From NCBI GenBank assembly GCA_947069175.1, contig CAMTDV010000003.1, positions 46,868,694-46,932,693 of the forward strand: a stretch of 64,000 bases of DNA, in the 5' to 3' direction. A model generated the notes under the pieces. The model was not told the DNA's origin. It was given only the letters and a program-made list of their open reading frames with translations, and did not search any database. A program made the translations under genes and the position numbers. Position 1 is the first letter of the stretch. Every line of letters begins with the position of its first letter. This stretch comes from Scalesia atractyloides (taxonomy: Eukaryota > Streptophyta > Magnoliopsida > Asterales > Asteraceae). Below are positions 34,149-43,538 of the stretch, piece after piece.

Positions 34149-34338
34149 TGTAACATCCGTCAAAAAAACAGATGTTACCAAACCCGCTCCGTTATTAACC
34201 GAACAATCAGTTAAAAATTTCGTTGCGAATTTAATGCCCAAAATAATTTTAAACGATACATAATTAATTATTATATTGGAATATATAATTTGTTTTTGAA
34301 AAATTGTTAAAAATAATGAAATAAAAATATAATGGTTC

Positions 34339-34408
34339 TGCCGGGTTTCGAACCCGGTTCAGCAGAAACTTAACACACACACACACTCAACCACTGCGCC
34401 ACTAGTGT
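34339..34408 (-). other. tRNA-like module, antisense to B (5' LTR)
   Basis: On the minus strand there is an A-box-like TGGCGCAGTGG (in 34386-34401) and a B-box GGTTCGAAACC (34344-34354) inside the perfect T-arm CCGGG-TTCGAAA-CCCGG. TTTTT follows within about 10 bases. It is the counterpart of A's 13060-13139. Confidence 0.7.
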
Positions 34409-35100
34409 TCTTTGTTAATTATTAGAATCAATTAATTCATATCATGATTCTCGAACTCAAAACCGGCGCCCAAATTGCAGTCGTCGGAAATCCCGGCGAT
34501 CTCGCGAGATTGAACGGTTTCTTTTGTTCTTAACGTAAACATTTACTAGGACATATAACCGACGCCTGAACCCGCGACACAAGCTATAACCGCCGGAAAA
34601 CGTAATGACTTTGAATCAAGTCGGAAATCGGACCAAATTCATCGATGACCTGCCTTATAAATACCCCCTCGAACCTCTGCAAGCTTTTTCGCTCAAAACC
34701 GCACCTTTACCCGACGTAATTCCATTCGCCGGAAAACTTCTGCACATCGCCGGAAAACCGAACCCTTCACTTCCGAGCCTTACTGAACCCCCTGAGCTTA
34801 TACCAAAGTCACCCACATCCTTTTCAAGCTTGCTGAAGACTCTCTGCTAGAAGACACACGACGCCGAAATCTTTTGCTGTCACCGGAGTTCTGCCGGAGA
34901 AACAGAGGAGTCCAATTTCGGTATATCTAACGCTTAGTTTTTCATTCTTTTCCTTTATCTCACCTATAATTAATCATAAAACGCTAAAGAAACCTGATTA
35001 AAACTTCGAACCAGTCAGTCATCGTTTCTGGTTAAAACTAGCGAAGAAGACGAAGTTTCGGTAACATATAAGTATAATTAAAATCAAGTTATAACTCGGG

Positions 35101-35174
35101 TTAGACACACAGTCCAGCGGTGGACTGTGTGCACAATAAACACGTAAACGTCTCGAGTTCTAATCTTGTCCCAC
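35101..35174 (+). other. tRNA-like module 1 of the sense array (B, 5' LTR)
   Basis: It carries the hairpin CACACAGTCCA/TGGACTGTGTG (35106-35131). The B-box core is mutated here (GAGTTCTAATC) but intact in the 3' LTR copy (GAGTTCGAATC). A T9 run follows at about 35200. Confidence 0.65.
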
Positions 35175-35274
35175 GCATGCTTGCCTTAATAAAAATGTCT
35201 TTTTTTTTTGTTAACCGAACCTGAGTCACCGCTGTACATGTTAAGTTTAATAATAACCGGAATAATAACCAAGA

Positions 35275-35345
35275 TAGACACACAGTCCAGCGGTGGACTG
35301 TGTGTATGTTTAATCACACGTCATGAGTTCGAGTCCGGTCTACTA
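35275..35345 (+). other. tRNA-like module 2 of the sense array (B, 5' LTR)
   Basis: Same hairpin at 35279-35304, B-box-like GAGTTCGAGTCC at 35325-35336, TTTTT about 35 bp further. Confidence 0.65.
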
Positions 35346-35442
35346 CACCGATTCGGACAATTATCTAACTTTTTAAAATAAGGCAGAAATGAAATAATGA
35401 AGTTTGTTCATAATTATAATATAAATCGCATTATTTAACAAG

Positions 35443-35520
35443 TTAGACACACAGTCCAGCGGTGGACTGTGTGTTAACTCAACCCACAGGTCCCGGGTTC
35501 GAGACCTGTGGAGCGCACCG
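35443..35520 (+). other. tRNA-like module 3 of the sense array (B, 5' LTR)
   Basis: Same hairpin at 35448-35473. The B-box GGTTCGAGACC sits in an extended stem CCACAGGTC/GACCTGTGG. TTTTT follows at about 35540. Confidence 0.65.
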
Positions 35521-35612
35521 GTCCGATTCAGTAAAATCTTTTTAGAAATAAATTGATTTTCGGATTAATCTAATTAATATATAAATATAATTAAAAACAT
35601 AAATATTTCGGG

Positions 35613-35690
35613 TTATACACGTAGCTCAGTTGGTAGAGCTGCGTGCATGCGTACGGGAGGTCTCGGGTTCGAGCCTCACTCAGCGCACAC
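35613..35690 (+). other. tRNA-like module 4 of the sense array (B, 5' LTR)
   Basis: A consensus-like A-box TAGCTCAGTTGG (35622-35633) and B-box GGTTCGAGCC (35666-35675). The D-arm GCTC-AGTTGGTA-GAGC is perfect; the anticodon and acceptor stems are not. A T-run lies at about 35742. Confidence 0.75.
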
Positions 35691-36763
35691 TTACACGCAT
35701 ACGAACCGGTCAAACAGTCAAGGTCAACGGTCAAAAAAGTCAACTTTTTTTATTATTTTTATTTATTTTATTTTAATTAAAAATCAATTAAAAATACTTA
35801 AAAATAACATTTTTAAGGTTAGAAAATAGCCTTAAACTCACAAAAATACACCCAATAATCCTACTAAAATGGATTAATAAAATCCGTTTACTTACCGAAA
35901 CATTATGCCATTATCTAGGTTAATTTCACTCGTGGTTAAAACCACTTCCCGTGCATTCAACATCATCAACCGAACGCACCCACTGTGAGTGAATCTTACA
36001 ACTCCCCCTTTTTAATTACACGTTTTGGGGTGTGTCATGTGTCACAAAATAATTAACTCATTTATTTAAACTTGTGCCATACCATATCGTGATCTAAACT
36101 TAGATTGTTTATATTGTTGTAATTATGTATTTCACTTTGTCAACTTATATGAAATTCATTCATTAAGCCCATCAGTTCCTCGTGGGAGACGAGTTGAGCA
36201 ACGCGTGCCTCAAAACCAATCCATTATTGTTCATGTGTGTATTATTGAGTTTATATTGTTTGTAGTTATGTCTTTCATATTATCATGTTTATGCAATTCA
36301 TTCATTAGGCCCATCAGTTCCTCGTGAGAGACGAGTTGAGCAACGTGTGCCTCTAAACGATTCATTATTGTTCATGTGTGTATTGTTTAATATTAAATTG
36401 ATTTATGAATAAGTTTACATCTATTTTTACTCATGTGTGGTTGTGCACTTTATTTCATAATCAATTAAATAAACTTGTTCAAATGTTTTCCATAGGATTC
36501 ACTCGCCAACTTTTTGTTGATCCAAAAACCCTTTTTACACATGATACAGGTGAACAGTATGAAGCAAGGAAAACATAGGAAATGCCTTAGAAGAAAACAA
36601 TGAAGCCTAGATTGATATTTAGGACATGTTGTAATATTGATTGTAATTTTTCCATTAAAGTGTATTAATGAATATGAAACGTTAAAATAAATGTCATGAG
36701 CTTTGATGATAACCCAATCATGCCCTGATCACCTTTTCCGCTGCGGGTCGGGGTGTGACAGAT

Positions 36764-36776
36764 TGGTATCAGAGCC
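36764..36776 (+). promoter_or_regulatory. Primer-binding site of element B (tRNA-iMet)
   Basis: TGGTATCAGAGCC, three bases after the LTR end, identical to A's site. Confidence 0.95.
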
Positions 36777-37541
36777 ATGACTATAGGGATATAGGATAGG
36801 TTATTAGACCCTTAGAGCCTATACTATAGTCTGTCTAAATTTTAATTGATTAGGTGGTTACATACAAACTTGTGATATTTATTTGTTTCATATTTGTTTA
36901 TACTTACAGTCAAACATACATACTTATATACATATTCATTATACATATATCAATGTTCATATATTCAATTCATTTTCATACTCTCATTATTCAAAGATTT
37001 TGTTGCAATTTTCAAATCTCACCAAAGTAAGTTCTGCGACGGGCATGTAGTAACTTGAAGGGTACAAGTACCGGTAGTCGGAACGTCCTGTCTAGGTTGG
37101 CATTCGTATAAATCCAATATAACGGACCAGTTTGCCTACCTGGGGACCAACGATGAGAGTACAAAGGACCTATTAGGCCAAAGCATGCCACACCAAACGT
37201 CGTTCGAACTAACCCCACTTTGAGGTGTCACCGTGTCTACACCTGGACACATTCCGAATACCATACGTTGTATACATATTTCTCGATTTTCTCCGTGTTT
37301 TAGTGTACGCAACAAGGCTAACACATGCGAACCATATGAAAAACCCGGTATTCATGGGGGCCCACATGATTACGAAGGTGAAGTATGGCGGCCTGTAGGG
37401 CCTAATGGCGAGCAAAGCCCAAGACATCCTATGGATGTAGTAGATTTATTTTTCTATAATTATTTTATGAATGTTCATTCCTAGTGCGACCCATGATCCC
37501 AAAAACATCCAACTCATACTCTTGACATGTATTCCTTGTAG
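36777..37541 (+). other. 5' leader of element B
   Basis: Non-coding and homologous in blocks to A's leader. Likely shared packaging and primer-region sequences. No supported gene; the small ORFs on both strands here are chance frames. Confidence 0.75.
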
Positions 37542-38927
37542 ATGTCTTCTAACCTCACCCGTAGGAAGATGAGAGCAGGAAAAGCCCGCGAGCGCATGGC
37601 TGCCCTAATCGCTCAACAAATGGCTGTCGTAATACCCAACATTGTAATCCAAGTACAACAAGCACTTACCGCTAAACCTGTCAATCAAGAAAATCAAAAC
37701 GTTATCAACTCTCCCCCAAATACCACTAAATGCACCTACAAGCATTTCAAATCATGCGACCCTCCAAAATACAAAGGGACTGAAGGCGTCACCGCTCTCC
37801 TCCATTGGTTTGAAGAAATGGAGAACACTTTTCTAAATTGCGATTGTCCCGATGATCGCAAAGTGCGATATGCTACCGGTCGATTATATGGGATAACACT
37901 TACTTGGTGGAATACAGAAAAGGCCAAACGAGGTGTTGAAGACGTTATGACTTTAACTTGGAATGAATTGAAGGAAATCATGACCAGACGATTTTGCCCA
38001 AGGAGCGAAATCAAGAAATTAGAAGATGAATTCTATTCGTTGAAGCAAAAGGAAGGAGACCACACCACGTACAACAAAAGATTCCTCGAGTTACATCAAA
38101 TGGTTCCCAACATGTTCACTCCCCTCTACCGCTTGATCGAGCACTACATTCGTGGTCTTCCGTCAAAGATTCAAGACTCTGTAATAAGTACCACGCCTGC
38201 AACTTTGGAAGCAGCAATGGAGCTAGCAACAGAGCTCACCGAGAACCGAATCCGGAACAAAGACTTCAAGGAGGAGAAGAAGAAGGATAAAGCATCGACT
38301 GAAACCTCCGACCACACCCAAACCGAATCCCCTTCTCAACCCAATTCTAAGAGAAAAAGAGACGGGCAACTTTTCGCTGCTATCCAACGAAATCAACCAA
38401 TTTCACACGCCATACCCATCCAAGCTATCCCAATCACTCAAGTGGCACCCAACTCAACTTACCCAAATAAGAAACCATATCTTGGACCTCACCCTCGATG
38501 CAACAACTGTTTTTACCACCATCCCCTTACCTTACCTTGTCGGCTATGTGCAACTTGTGGACGCTATGGTCATTTGAGCAAGGTTTGCCGCACCTTTCAA
38601 AACCAAATCTCTCCCCCTATTCAAAACATGGTCCAAACCTATCAACAACCCCAATACCCCATGTTCCCATATGTTCGAGCTTGTTTCAGTTGTGGCGACC
38701 CTACCCACTTTAGAAACACGTGCCCTCGATTGGTTAACATCATAAACGCTCAAGCTCAATCAAATCCAGTTAACCAAGTAAACCAAGAAAACCCAACCGC
38801 TAGGCCACCAGCAAGAGGAAGAGTCTTCAACATCAACGCCAATCCTGTCGAAGATAATGACGGCCCAAACGAAGATACCCAACTAGTCCTCTTCACCGAA
38901 AATCCAGATTCAACTCCAATCGTTTAG
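37542..38927 (+). CDS. gag: Intact Gag of element B (461 aa)
   Basis: Capsid/nucleocapsid protein forming the cytoplasmic virus-like particle. The start MSSNLTRRKMRAGKARER aligns with the start of A's Gag. The retrotransposon-gag domain is at about residues 65-230 (FKSCDPPKYKGTEGVTALLH, LTWWNTEKAKRG, RRFCPRSEIKKLEDEF). A basic linker follows (about 245-290). The nucleocapsid has a C/H cluster (CNNCFYHH...CRLC), then CATCGRYGHLSKVC (about 336-349) and CFSCGDPTHFRNTC (about 380-393), both CX2CX4HX4C knuckles. The frame has no stop or shift, unlike A's gag. It ends shortly after the second knuckle with DTQLVLFTENPDSTPIV, before any protease, so the gag-pol frame of A has been cut and closed here. 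Confidence 0.95.
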   Translation: MSSNLTRRKMRAGKARERMAALIAQQMAVVIPNIVIQVQQALTAKPVNQENQNVINSPPNTTKCTYKHFKSCDPPKYKGTEGVTALLHWFEEMENTFLNCDCPDDRKVRYATGRLYGITLTWWNTEKAKRGVEDVMTLTWNELKEIMTRRFCPRSEIKKLEDEFYSLKQKEGDHTTYNKRFLELHQMVPNMFTPLYRLIEHYIRGLPSKIQDSVISTTPATLEAAMELATELTENRIRNKDFKEEKKKDKASTETSDHTQTESPSQPNSKRKRDGQLFAAIQRNQPISHAIPIQAIPITQVAPNSTYPNKKPYLGPHPRCNNCFYHHPLTLPCRLCATCGRYGHLSKVCRTFQNQISPPIQNMVQTYQQPQYPMFPYVRACFSCGDPTHFRNTCPRLVNIINAQAQSNPVNQVNQENPTARPPARGRVFNINANPVEDNDGPNEDTQLVLFTENPDSTPIV

Positions 38928-39123
38928 TTTTATGTTTTAGAATCACATAGAACCAATCATAACTTAAGGATAAAGCCAATGAAACTTTGACAAGAATATG
39001 GTGGATACGCCGCTGGTACTTCCTATATATAAGTATTCTTGTCAAAGGATCAGAAGCATTATCTGGCGGTTATGAGAGGTTCCATGTGTAAACTGTTTGA
39101 GTAATTATTGTTATATTTTCAGT

Positions 39124-39253
39124 ACATGCAATTTCATAGGCCGCCGCTCCCCATTACATTATGAGCGTTGAGCATGTTCCCCATTTCATTATGAGGTTGA
39201 ACCTGGCGTGCCCACATACGATCGGCTCCGTTTGATTGAGCCTTGATCGCACA
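39124..39253 (+). repeat. Piece of a family-A LTR inside element B
   Basis: From the start at TACATGCAATTTCATAGG through the first hairpin copy (39219-39249), this matches A's LTR (reverse of about 11120-11315) and 230-360 of this window. It includes the pair of CCCCATTACATTATGAG motifs. Confidence 0.85.
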
Positions 39254-39504
39254 GACATTTTCATTATCAGTATCTTGTGGTTGTTGTGTTGGTTGTAGAG
39301 TCACATAGAACTAATCATAACTTGCGGATAAAGTCAATGAGAATTTGATGAGAATATGGTGGATACGCCGCTGGTACTTCCTATATATAAGTATTCTTGT
39401 CAAAGGATCGGAGGCATTATCAGGCGGTTATGAGAGGTTCCATGTATAGGCTGTTTGTGTGATTGTTGTTTAGATTAAATTTATTATTTTCAGTACATGC
39501 AATA

Positions 39505-39884
39505 CGATCGGCTCCGTTTGATTGAGCCTTGATCGCACAGACATTTTCATTATCAGTATCTTGTGGTTGTTGTGTTTGTAGTAGAGTCACATAGAACTAA
39601 TCATAACTTACTGATAAAACCAATGAAAATTTGACAAGAATATGGTGGATACGCCGCTGGTACTTCCTATATGTAAGTATTCTTGTCAAAGGATCGGAAG
39701 CATTATCAGGCGGTTATGAGAGGTTCCATGTATAGGCTGTTTGTGTGATTGTTGTTTAGATTAAATTTATTATTTCCAGTACATGCAATACGATCGGCTC
39801 CGCTTGATTGAGCCTTGATCGCACAAACATTTTCATTTTCAGTACATGCAATACGATCGGCTCCGTTTGATTGAGCCTTGATCG
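39505..39884 (+). repeat. Three further copies of the family-A LTR hairpin in B
   Basis: Copies at 39505-39535, 39791-39821 and 39854-39884, each preceded by CAGTACATGCAATA. With 39219-39249 this gives four copies between the 133-bp repeats. Confidence 0.85.
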
Positions 39885-40874
39885 CACAGACATTTTTTCA
39901 ATTTCAGTATTTTGTGTTTGTTGTATTGGTTGTAGAGTCACATAGGACTAATCATAATTCACTGATAAAACCAATGAAAATTTGACGAGAATATGGTGGA
40001 TACGCCGCTGGTACTTCCTATATATAAGTATTCTTGTCAAAGGATCAGAGGCATTGTCAGACGGTTATGAGAAGTTCTGTGTAGGATTTATTAGTTTCTT
40101 GGTAACTAATCATAACTTGTGGATAAAACCAATGAAAATTTGGCAAGAATATGGTGGATACGCCGCTGGTACTTCCTATATATAAGTATTATTGCCAAAG
40201 GATCAGAGGCATTATCAGGCGGTTATGAGAAGTTCCATGTAGGATTTAGTATTGCCTTGGTTGAAATTTGTTTTACATTCATATCATCTCGCCATTTAAA
40301 GAAATTGGACTGTGTTCTATTTCTACATAAACTAACCTCTCTATCATAACAAACGAGAGAGGAACTGTCACCATTCAAACATATATGCTATCAGAATGTG
40401 GATTCAAATATTAGTTGTTGTGTTTATTTATGTTCTTTAGTCATAGAAGCAATCATAACTTACTGATAAAACCAATGAAAATTTGACAAGAATATGGTGG
40501 ATACGCCGCTGGTACTTCCTATATATAAGTGTTCTTGTCAAAGGATCTGAGGTATTGTTAGAGGGTTATGAAAGTTCCATGTAGGTTGTAGTATTAGAAG
40601 TTTTAATTTAGGATATAACCATATCCTCCCAAACATATCCAAACTCTTATGCATGATATCATATTTAGCAAATCAATTCTGCTTATCAATACTTTTACAG
40701 TAGGCAACAAAAAGCGATTCCTGTAATAGGGTACTTAACCCTTACAAGGGACGTTACCGCCTCAAACAAAAAAATTTAAACTCTTACTCTTCTTCTAAGT
40801 ATGTAACTGTCAAACTAAACACCATCATTCTTTTAGTCAAATATATCACTACTTAAATTTCAGGACGAAATTTC

Positions 40875-40891
40875 AAAAAAGTAGGGGATAC
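40875..40891 (+). promoter_or_regulatory. Polypurine tract of element B
   Basis: AAAAAAGTAGGGGATAC directly precedes the 3' LTR and matches A's tract. Confidence 0.9.
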
Positions 40892-41080
40892 TGTAACATC
40901 CGTCAAAAAAACGGATTTTACCAAACCCGCTCCGTTATTAACCGAACAATCAGTTAAAAATTTCGTTGCGAATTTAATGCCCAAAATAATTTTAAACGAT
41001 ACATAATTAATTATTATATTGGAATATATAATTTGTTTTTGAAAAATTGTTAAAAATAATGAAATAAAAATATAATGGTT

Positions 41081-41158
41081 CTGCCGGGTTTCGAACCCGG
41101 GTCAGTCAACCGGTTCAGCAGAAACTTAACACACACACACTCAACCACTGCGCCACTA
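41081..41158 (-). other. tRNA-like module, antisense to B (3' LTR)
   Basis: Counterpart of 34339-34408. It has the same A-box and B-box, but about 10 extra bases (GGTCAGTCAACC) next to the T-arm. Confidence 0.65.
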
Positions 41159-41859
41159 GTGTTCTTTGTTAATTATTAGAATCAATTAATTCATATGATG
41201 ATTCTCGAATTCAAAACCGGCGCCCAAATTGCATTCGTCGGAAATCCCGGCGATCTCGCGAGATTGAACGGTTTCTTTTGTTCTTAACGTAAACATTTAC
41301 TAGGACATCGGTTATAACCGACGCCTGAACCCGCGACACAAGCTATAAACGCCGGAAAACATAATGACTTTGAATCAAGTCAGAAATCGGACCAAATTCA
41401 TCGATGACCTGCCTTATAAATACCCCCTCGAACCTCTGCATGCTTTTTCGCTCAAAACCGCACCTTTACCCGACGTAATTCCATTCACCTGAAAACTTCT
41501 GCACATCGCCGGAAAACCGAACCCTTCACTTCTGAGCCTTACTGAACCCCCTGAACTTATACCGAAGTCACCCACATCCTTTTCAAGCTTGCTGAAGACT
41601 CTCTGCTACAAGACACACGACGCCAGAATCTTTTGCTGTCGCCAAAGTTCTGCCGGAGAAACAGAGGAGTCCAATTTCGGTATATCTAACGCTTAGTCTT
41701 TCATTCTTTTCCTTTATCTCACCTATAATTAATCATAAAACGCTAAAGAAACCTGATTAAAACTTCGAACCAGTCAGTCATCGTTTCTGGTTAAAACTGG
41801 CGAAGAAGACGAAGTTTCGATAACATATAAGTATAATTAAAATCAAGTTATAACTCGGG

Positions 41860-41937
41860 TTAGACACACAGTCCAGTGGTAGACTGTGTGCACAATAAAC
41901 ACTTAAACGTCTCGAGTTCGAATCTTGTCCCACGCAT
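41860..41937 (+). other. tRNA-like module 1 of the sense array (B, 3' LTR)
   Basis: The hairpin carries two point changes (GTGGTAGAC). The B-box core GAGTTCGAATC is intact. A T12 run follows at about 41960. Confidence 0.65.
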
Positions 41938-42036
41938 GCTTGCCTTAATAAAAATGTCTTTTTTTTTTTTTTGTTAACCGAACCTGAGTCACCGCTGTAC
42001 ATGTTAAGTTTAATAATAACCGGAATAATAACCAAG

Positions 42037-42110
42037 ATAGACACACAGTCCAGCGGTGGACTATGTGTATGTTTAATCACACGTCATGAGTTCGAGTCCG
42101 GTCTACTGCA
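42037..42110 (+). other. tRNA-like module 2 of the sense array (B, 3' LTR)
   Basis: Counterpart of 35275-35345, with one hairpin mismatch (CTATGTG). GAGTTCGAGTCC is intact. Confidence 0.65.
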
Positions 42111-42204
42111 CCGATTCGGACAATTATCTAACTTTTTAAAATAAGGCAGAAATGAAATAATGAAGTTTGTTCATAAGTATAATATAAGTCGGATTATTTA
42201 ACAA

Positions 42205-42284
42205 GTTAGACACACAGTCCAGCGGTGGACTGTGTGTTAACTCAACCCACAGGTCCCGGGTTCGAGACCTGTGGAGCGCACCGG
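42205..42284 (+). other. tRNA-like module 3 of the sense array (B, 3' LTR)
   Basis: Counterpart of 35443-35520. The hairpin and the extended T-arm stem are intact. Confidence 0.65.
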
Positions 42285-42376
42285 TCCGATTCAGTAAAAT
42301 CTTTTTAGAAATAAATTGATTTTCGGATTAATCTAATTAATATATAAATATAATTAAAAACAGAAATATTTCGGGT

Positions 42377-42456
42377 TAGACACGTAGCTCTGTTGGTAGA
42401 GCTGCGTGCACGCGTACGGGAGGTCTCGGGTTCGAGCCTCACTCAGCGCACACTTA
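42377..42456 (+). other. tRNA-like module 4 of the sense array (B, 3' LTR)
   Basis: Counterpart of 35613-35690. The A-box is TAGCTCTGTTGG (one change) and the B-box GGTTCGAGCC is intact. Confidence 0.7.
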
Positions 42457-43533
42457 CACGCATACGAACCGGTCAAACAGTCAAGGTCAACGGTCAACGG
42501 TCAACGGTCAAAAGTCAACTTTTTTATTATTTTTATTTATTTATTTTAATTAAAAATCAATTAAAAATACTTAAAAATAACATTTTTAAGGTTAGAAAAT
42601 AGCCTTAAACTCACAAAAATACACCCAACAATCCTACTAAAATGGATTAATAAAATCCGTTTACTTACTGAAACATTATGCCATTATCTAGGTTAATTTC
42701 ACTCGTGGTTAGAACCACTTCGCGTGCATTTAACATCATCAACCGAACGCACCCACTGTGAGTGAATCTTACAACTCCCCCTTTTTAATTACACGTTTTG
42801 GGGTGTGTCATGTGTCACAAAATAATTAACTCGTTTATTTAAACTTGTGCCATACCATATCGTGATCTAAACTTAGATTGTTTATATTGTTGTAATTATG
42901 TATTTCATTTTGTCAACTTATATGAAATTCATTCATTAAGCCCATCAGTTCCTCGTGGGAGACGAGTTGAGCAACGCGTGCCTCAAAACCAATCCATTAT
43001 TGTTCATGTGTGTATTATTGAGTTTATATTGTTTGTAGTTATGTCTTTCATATTATCATGTTTATGTAATTCATTCATTAGGCCCATCAGTTCCTCGTGA
43101 GATACAAGTTGAGCAACGCGTGCTTCTAAACGATTCATTATTGTTCATGTGTGTATTGTTTAATATTAAATTGATTTATGAATAAGTTTACATCTATTTT
43201 TACTCATGTGTGGTTGTGTACTTTATTTCATAATCAATTAAATAAACTTGTTCAAATGTTTTCCATAGGATTCACTCGCCAACTTTTTGTTGATCCAAAA
43301 ACCCTTTTTACACATGATACAGGTGAACAGGATGAAGCAAGGAAAACGTAGGAAATGCCTTAGAAGAAAACAATGAAGCCTAGATTGATATTTAGGACAT
43401 GTTGTAATATTGATTGTAATTTTTCCATTAAAATGTATTAATGAATATGAAACGTTAAAATAAATGTCATGAGCTTTGATGATAACACAATCATGCCCCG
43501 ATCACCTTTTCCGCTGCGGGTCGGGGTGTGACA

Positions 43534-43538
43534 GTTAA
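43534..43538. repeat. TSD (right) of element B: GTTAA
   Basis: Identical to 34144-34148. Confidence 0.95.

Larger units (their letters stand above)
34149..36760 (+). mobile_element. 5' LTR of element B
   Basis: It starts TGTAACATCCG and ends CGGGTCGGGGTGTGACA. The 3' end and the tRNA-like layout resemble A's LTR while much of the rest differs. It contains five tRNA-like modules and two tandem copies of a CTCGT..ACGAG hairpin (about 36166-36215 and 36301-36350). Confidence 0.95.
38955..40582 (+). repeat. Six-copy 133-bp repeat array with conserved stem
   Basis: Copies are at 38955-39087, 39313-39445, 39599-39731, 39950-40082, 40108-40240 and 40451-40582. Each contains TTTGACAAGAATA, a conserved core (GGTGGATACGCCGCTGGTAC...), then TATTCTTGTCAAA, so the 13-base arms pair around a loop of about 35 bases. 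Spacing is irregular, and the spacers include LTR-derived hairpins. Small ORFs (39982-40185, 40119-40349) run through the repeats but give no known domain. The array occupies the place where pol would be. Confidence 0.9.
34149..43533 (+). mobile_element. Gypsy element B (9.4 kb): non-autonomous, gag-only (TR-GAG-like)
   Basis: It has two LTRs (2612 and 2642 bp), a tRNA-iMet primer site, a leader and Gag homologous to A, a polypurine tract identical in style to A's, and perfect GTTAA duplications. Protease, RT, RNase H and integrase are entirely missing. The space between gag and the polypurine tract (38928-40874) holds six 133-bp repeats and four LTR-type hairpins instead. A gag-only element with normal LTRs fits the described TR-GAG class. 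It must depend on Pol supplied in trans, and A-type elements are the obvious candidates. The near-identical LTRs and intact TSD suggest it is young. Confidence 0.93.
40892..43533 (+). mobile_element. 3' LTR of element B
   Basis: It starts TGTAACATCCG and ends GGGTGTGACA. It is near-identical to the 5' LTR, differing by a short insertion at about 41100, a longer GGTCAACGGTCAACGG run (42480-42510) and scattered substitutions. Confidence 0.95.

Noticed and set aside
35613..35690. Genuine tRNA gene at the A-box/B-box module
   Set aside because: The D-arm, A-box and B-box look real, but the anticodon and acceptor stems do not pair and the same module recurs in every LTR. It is treated as tRNA-like only.
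39982..40349. Two short ORFs with the shared peptide WWIRRWYFLYIS
   Set aside because: They arise from copies 4 and 5 of the 133-bp repeat. Other copies do not keep the frame, whereas the RNA stem is kept.
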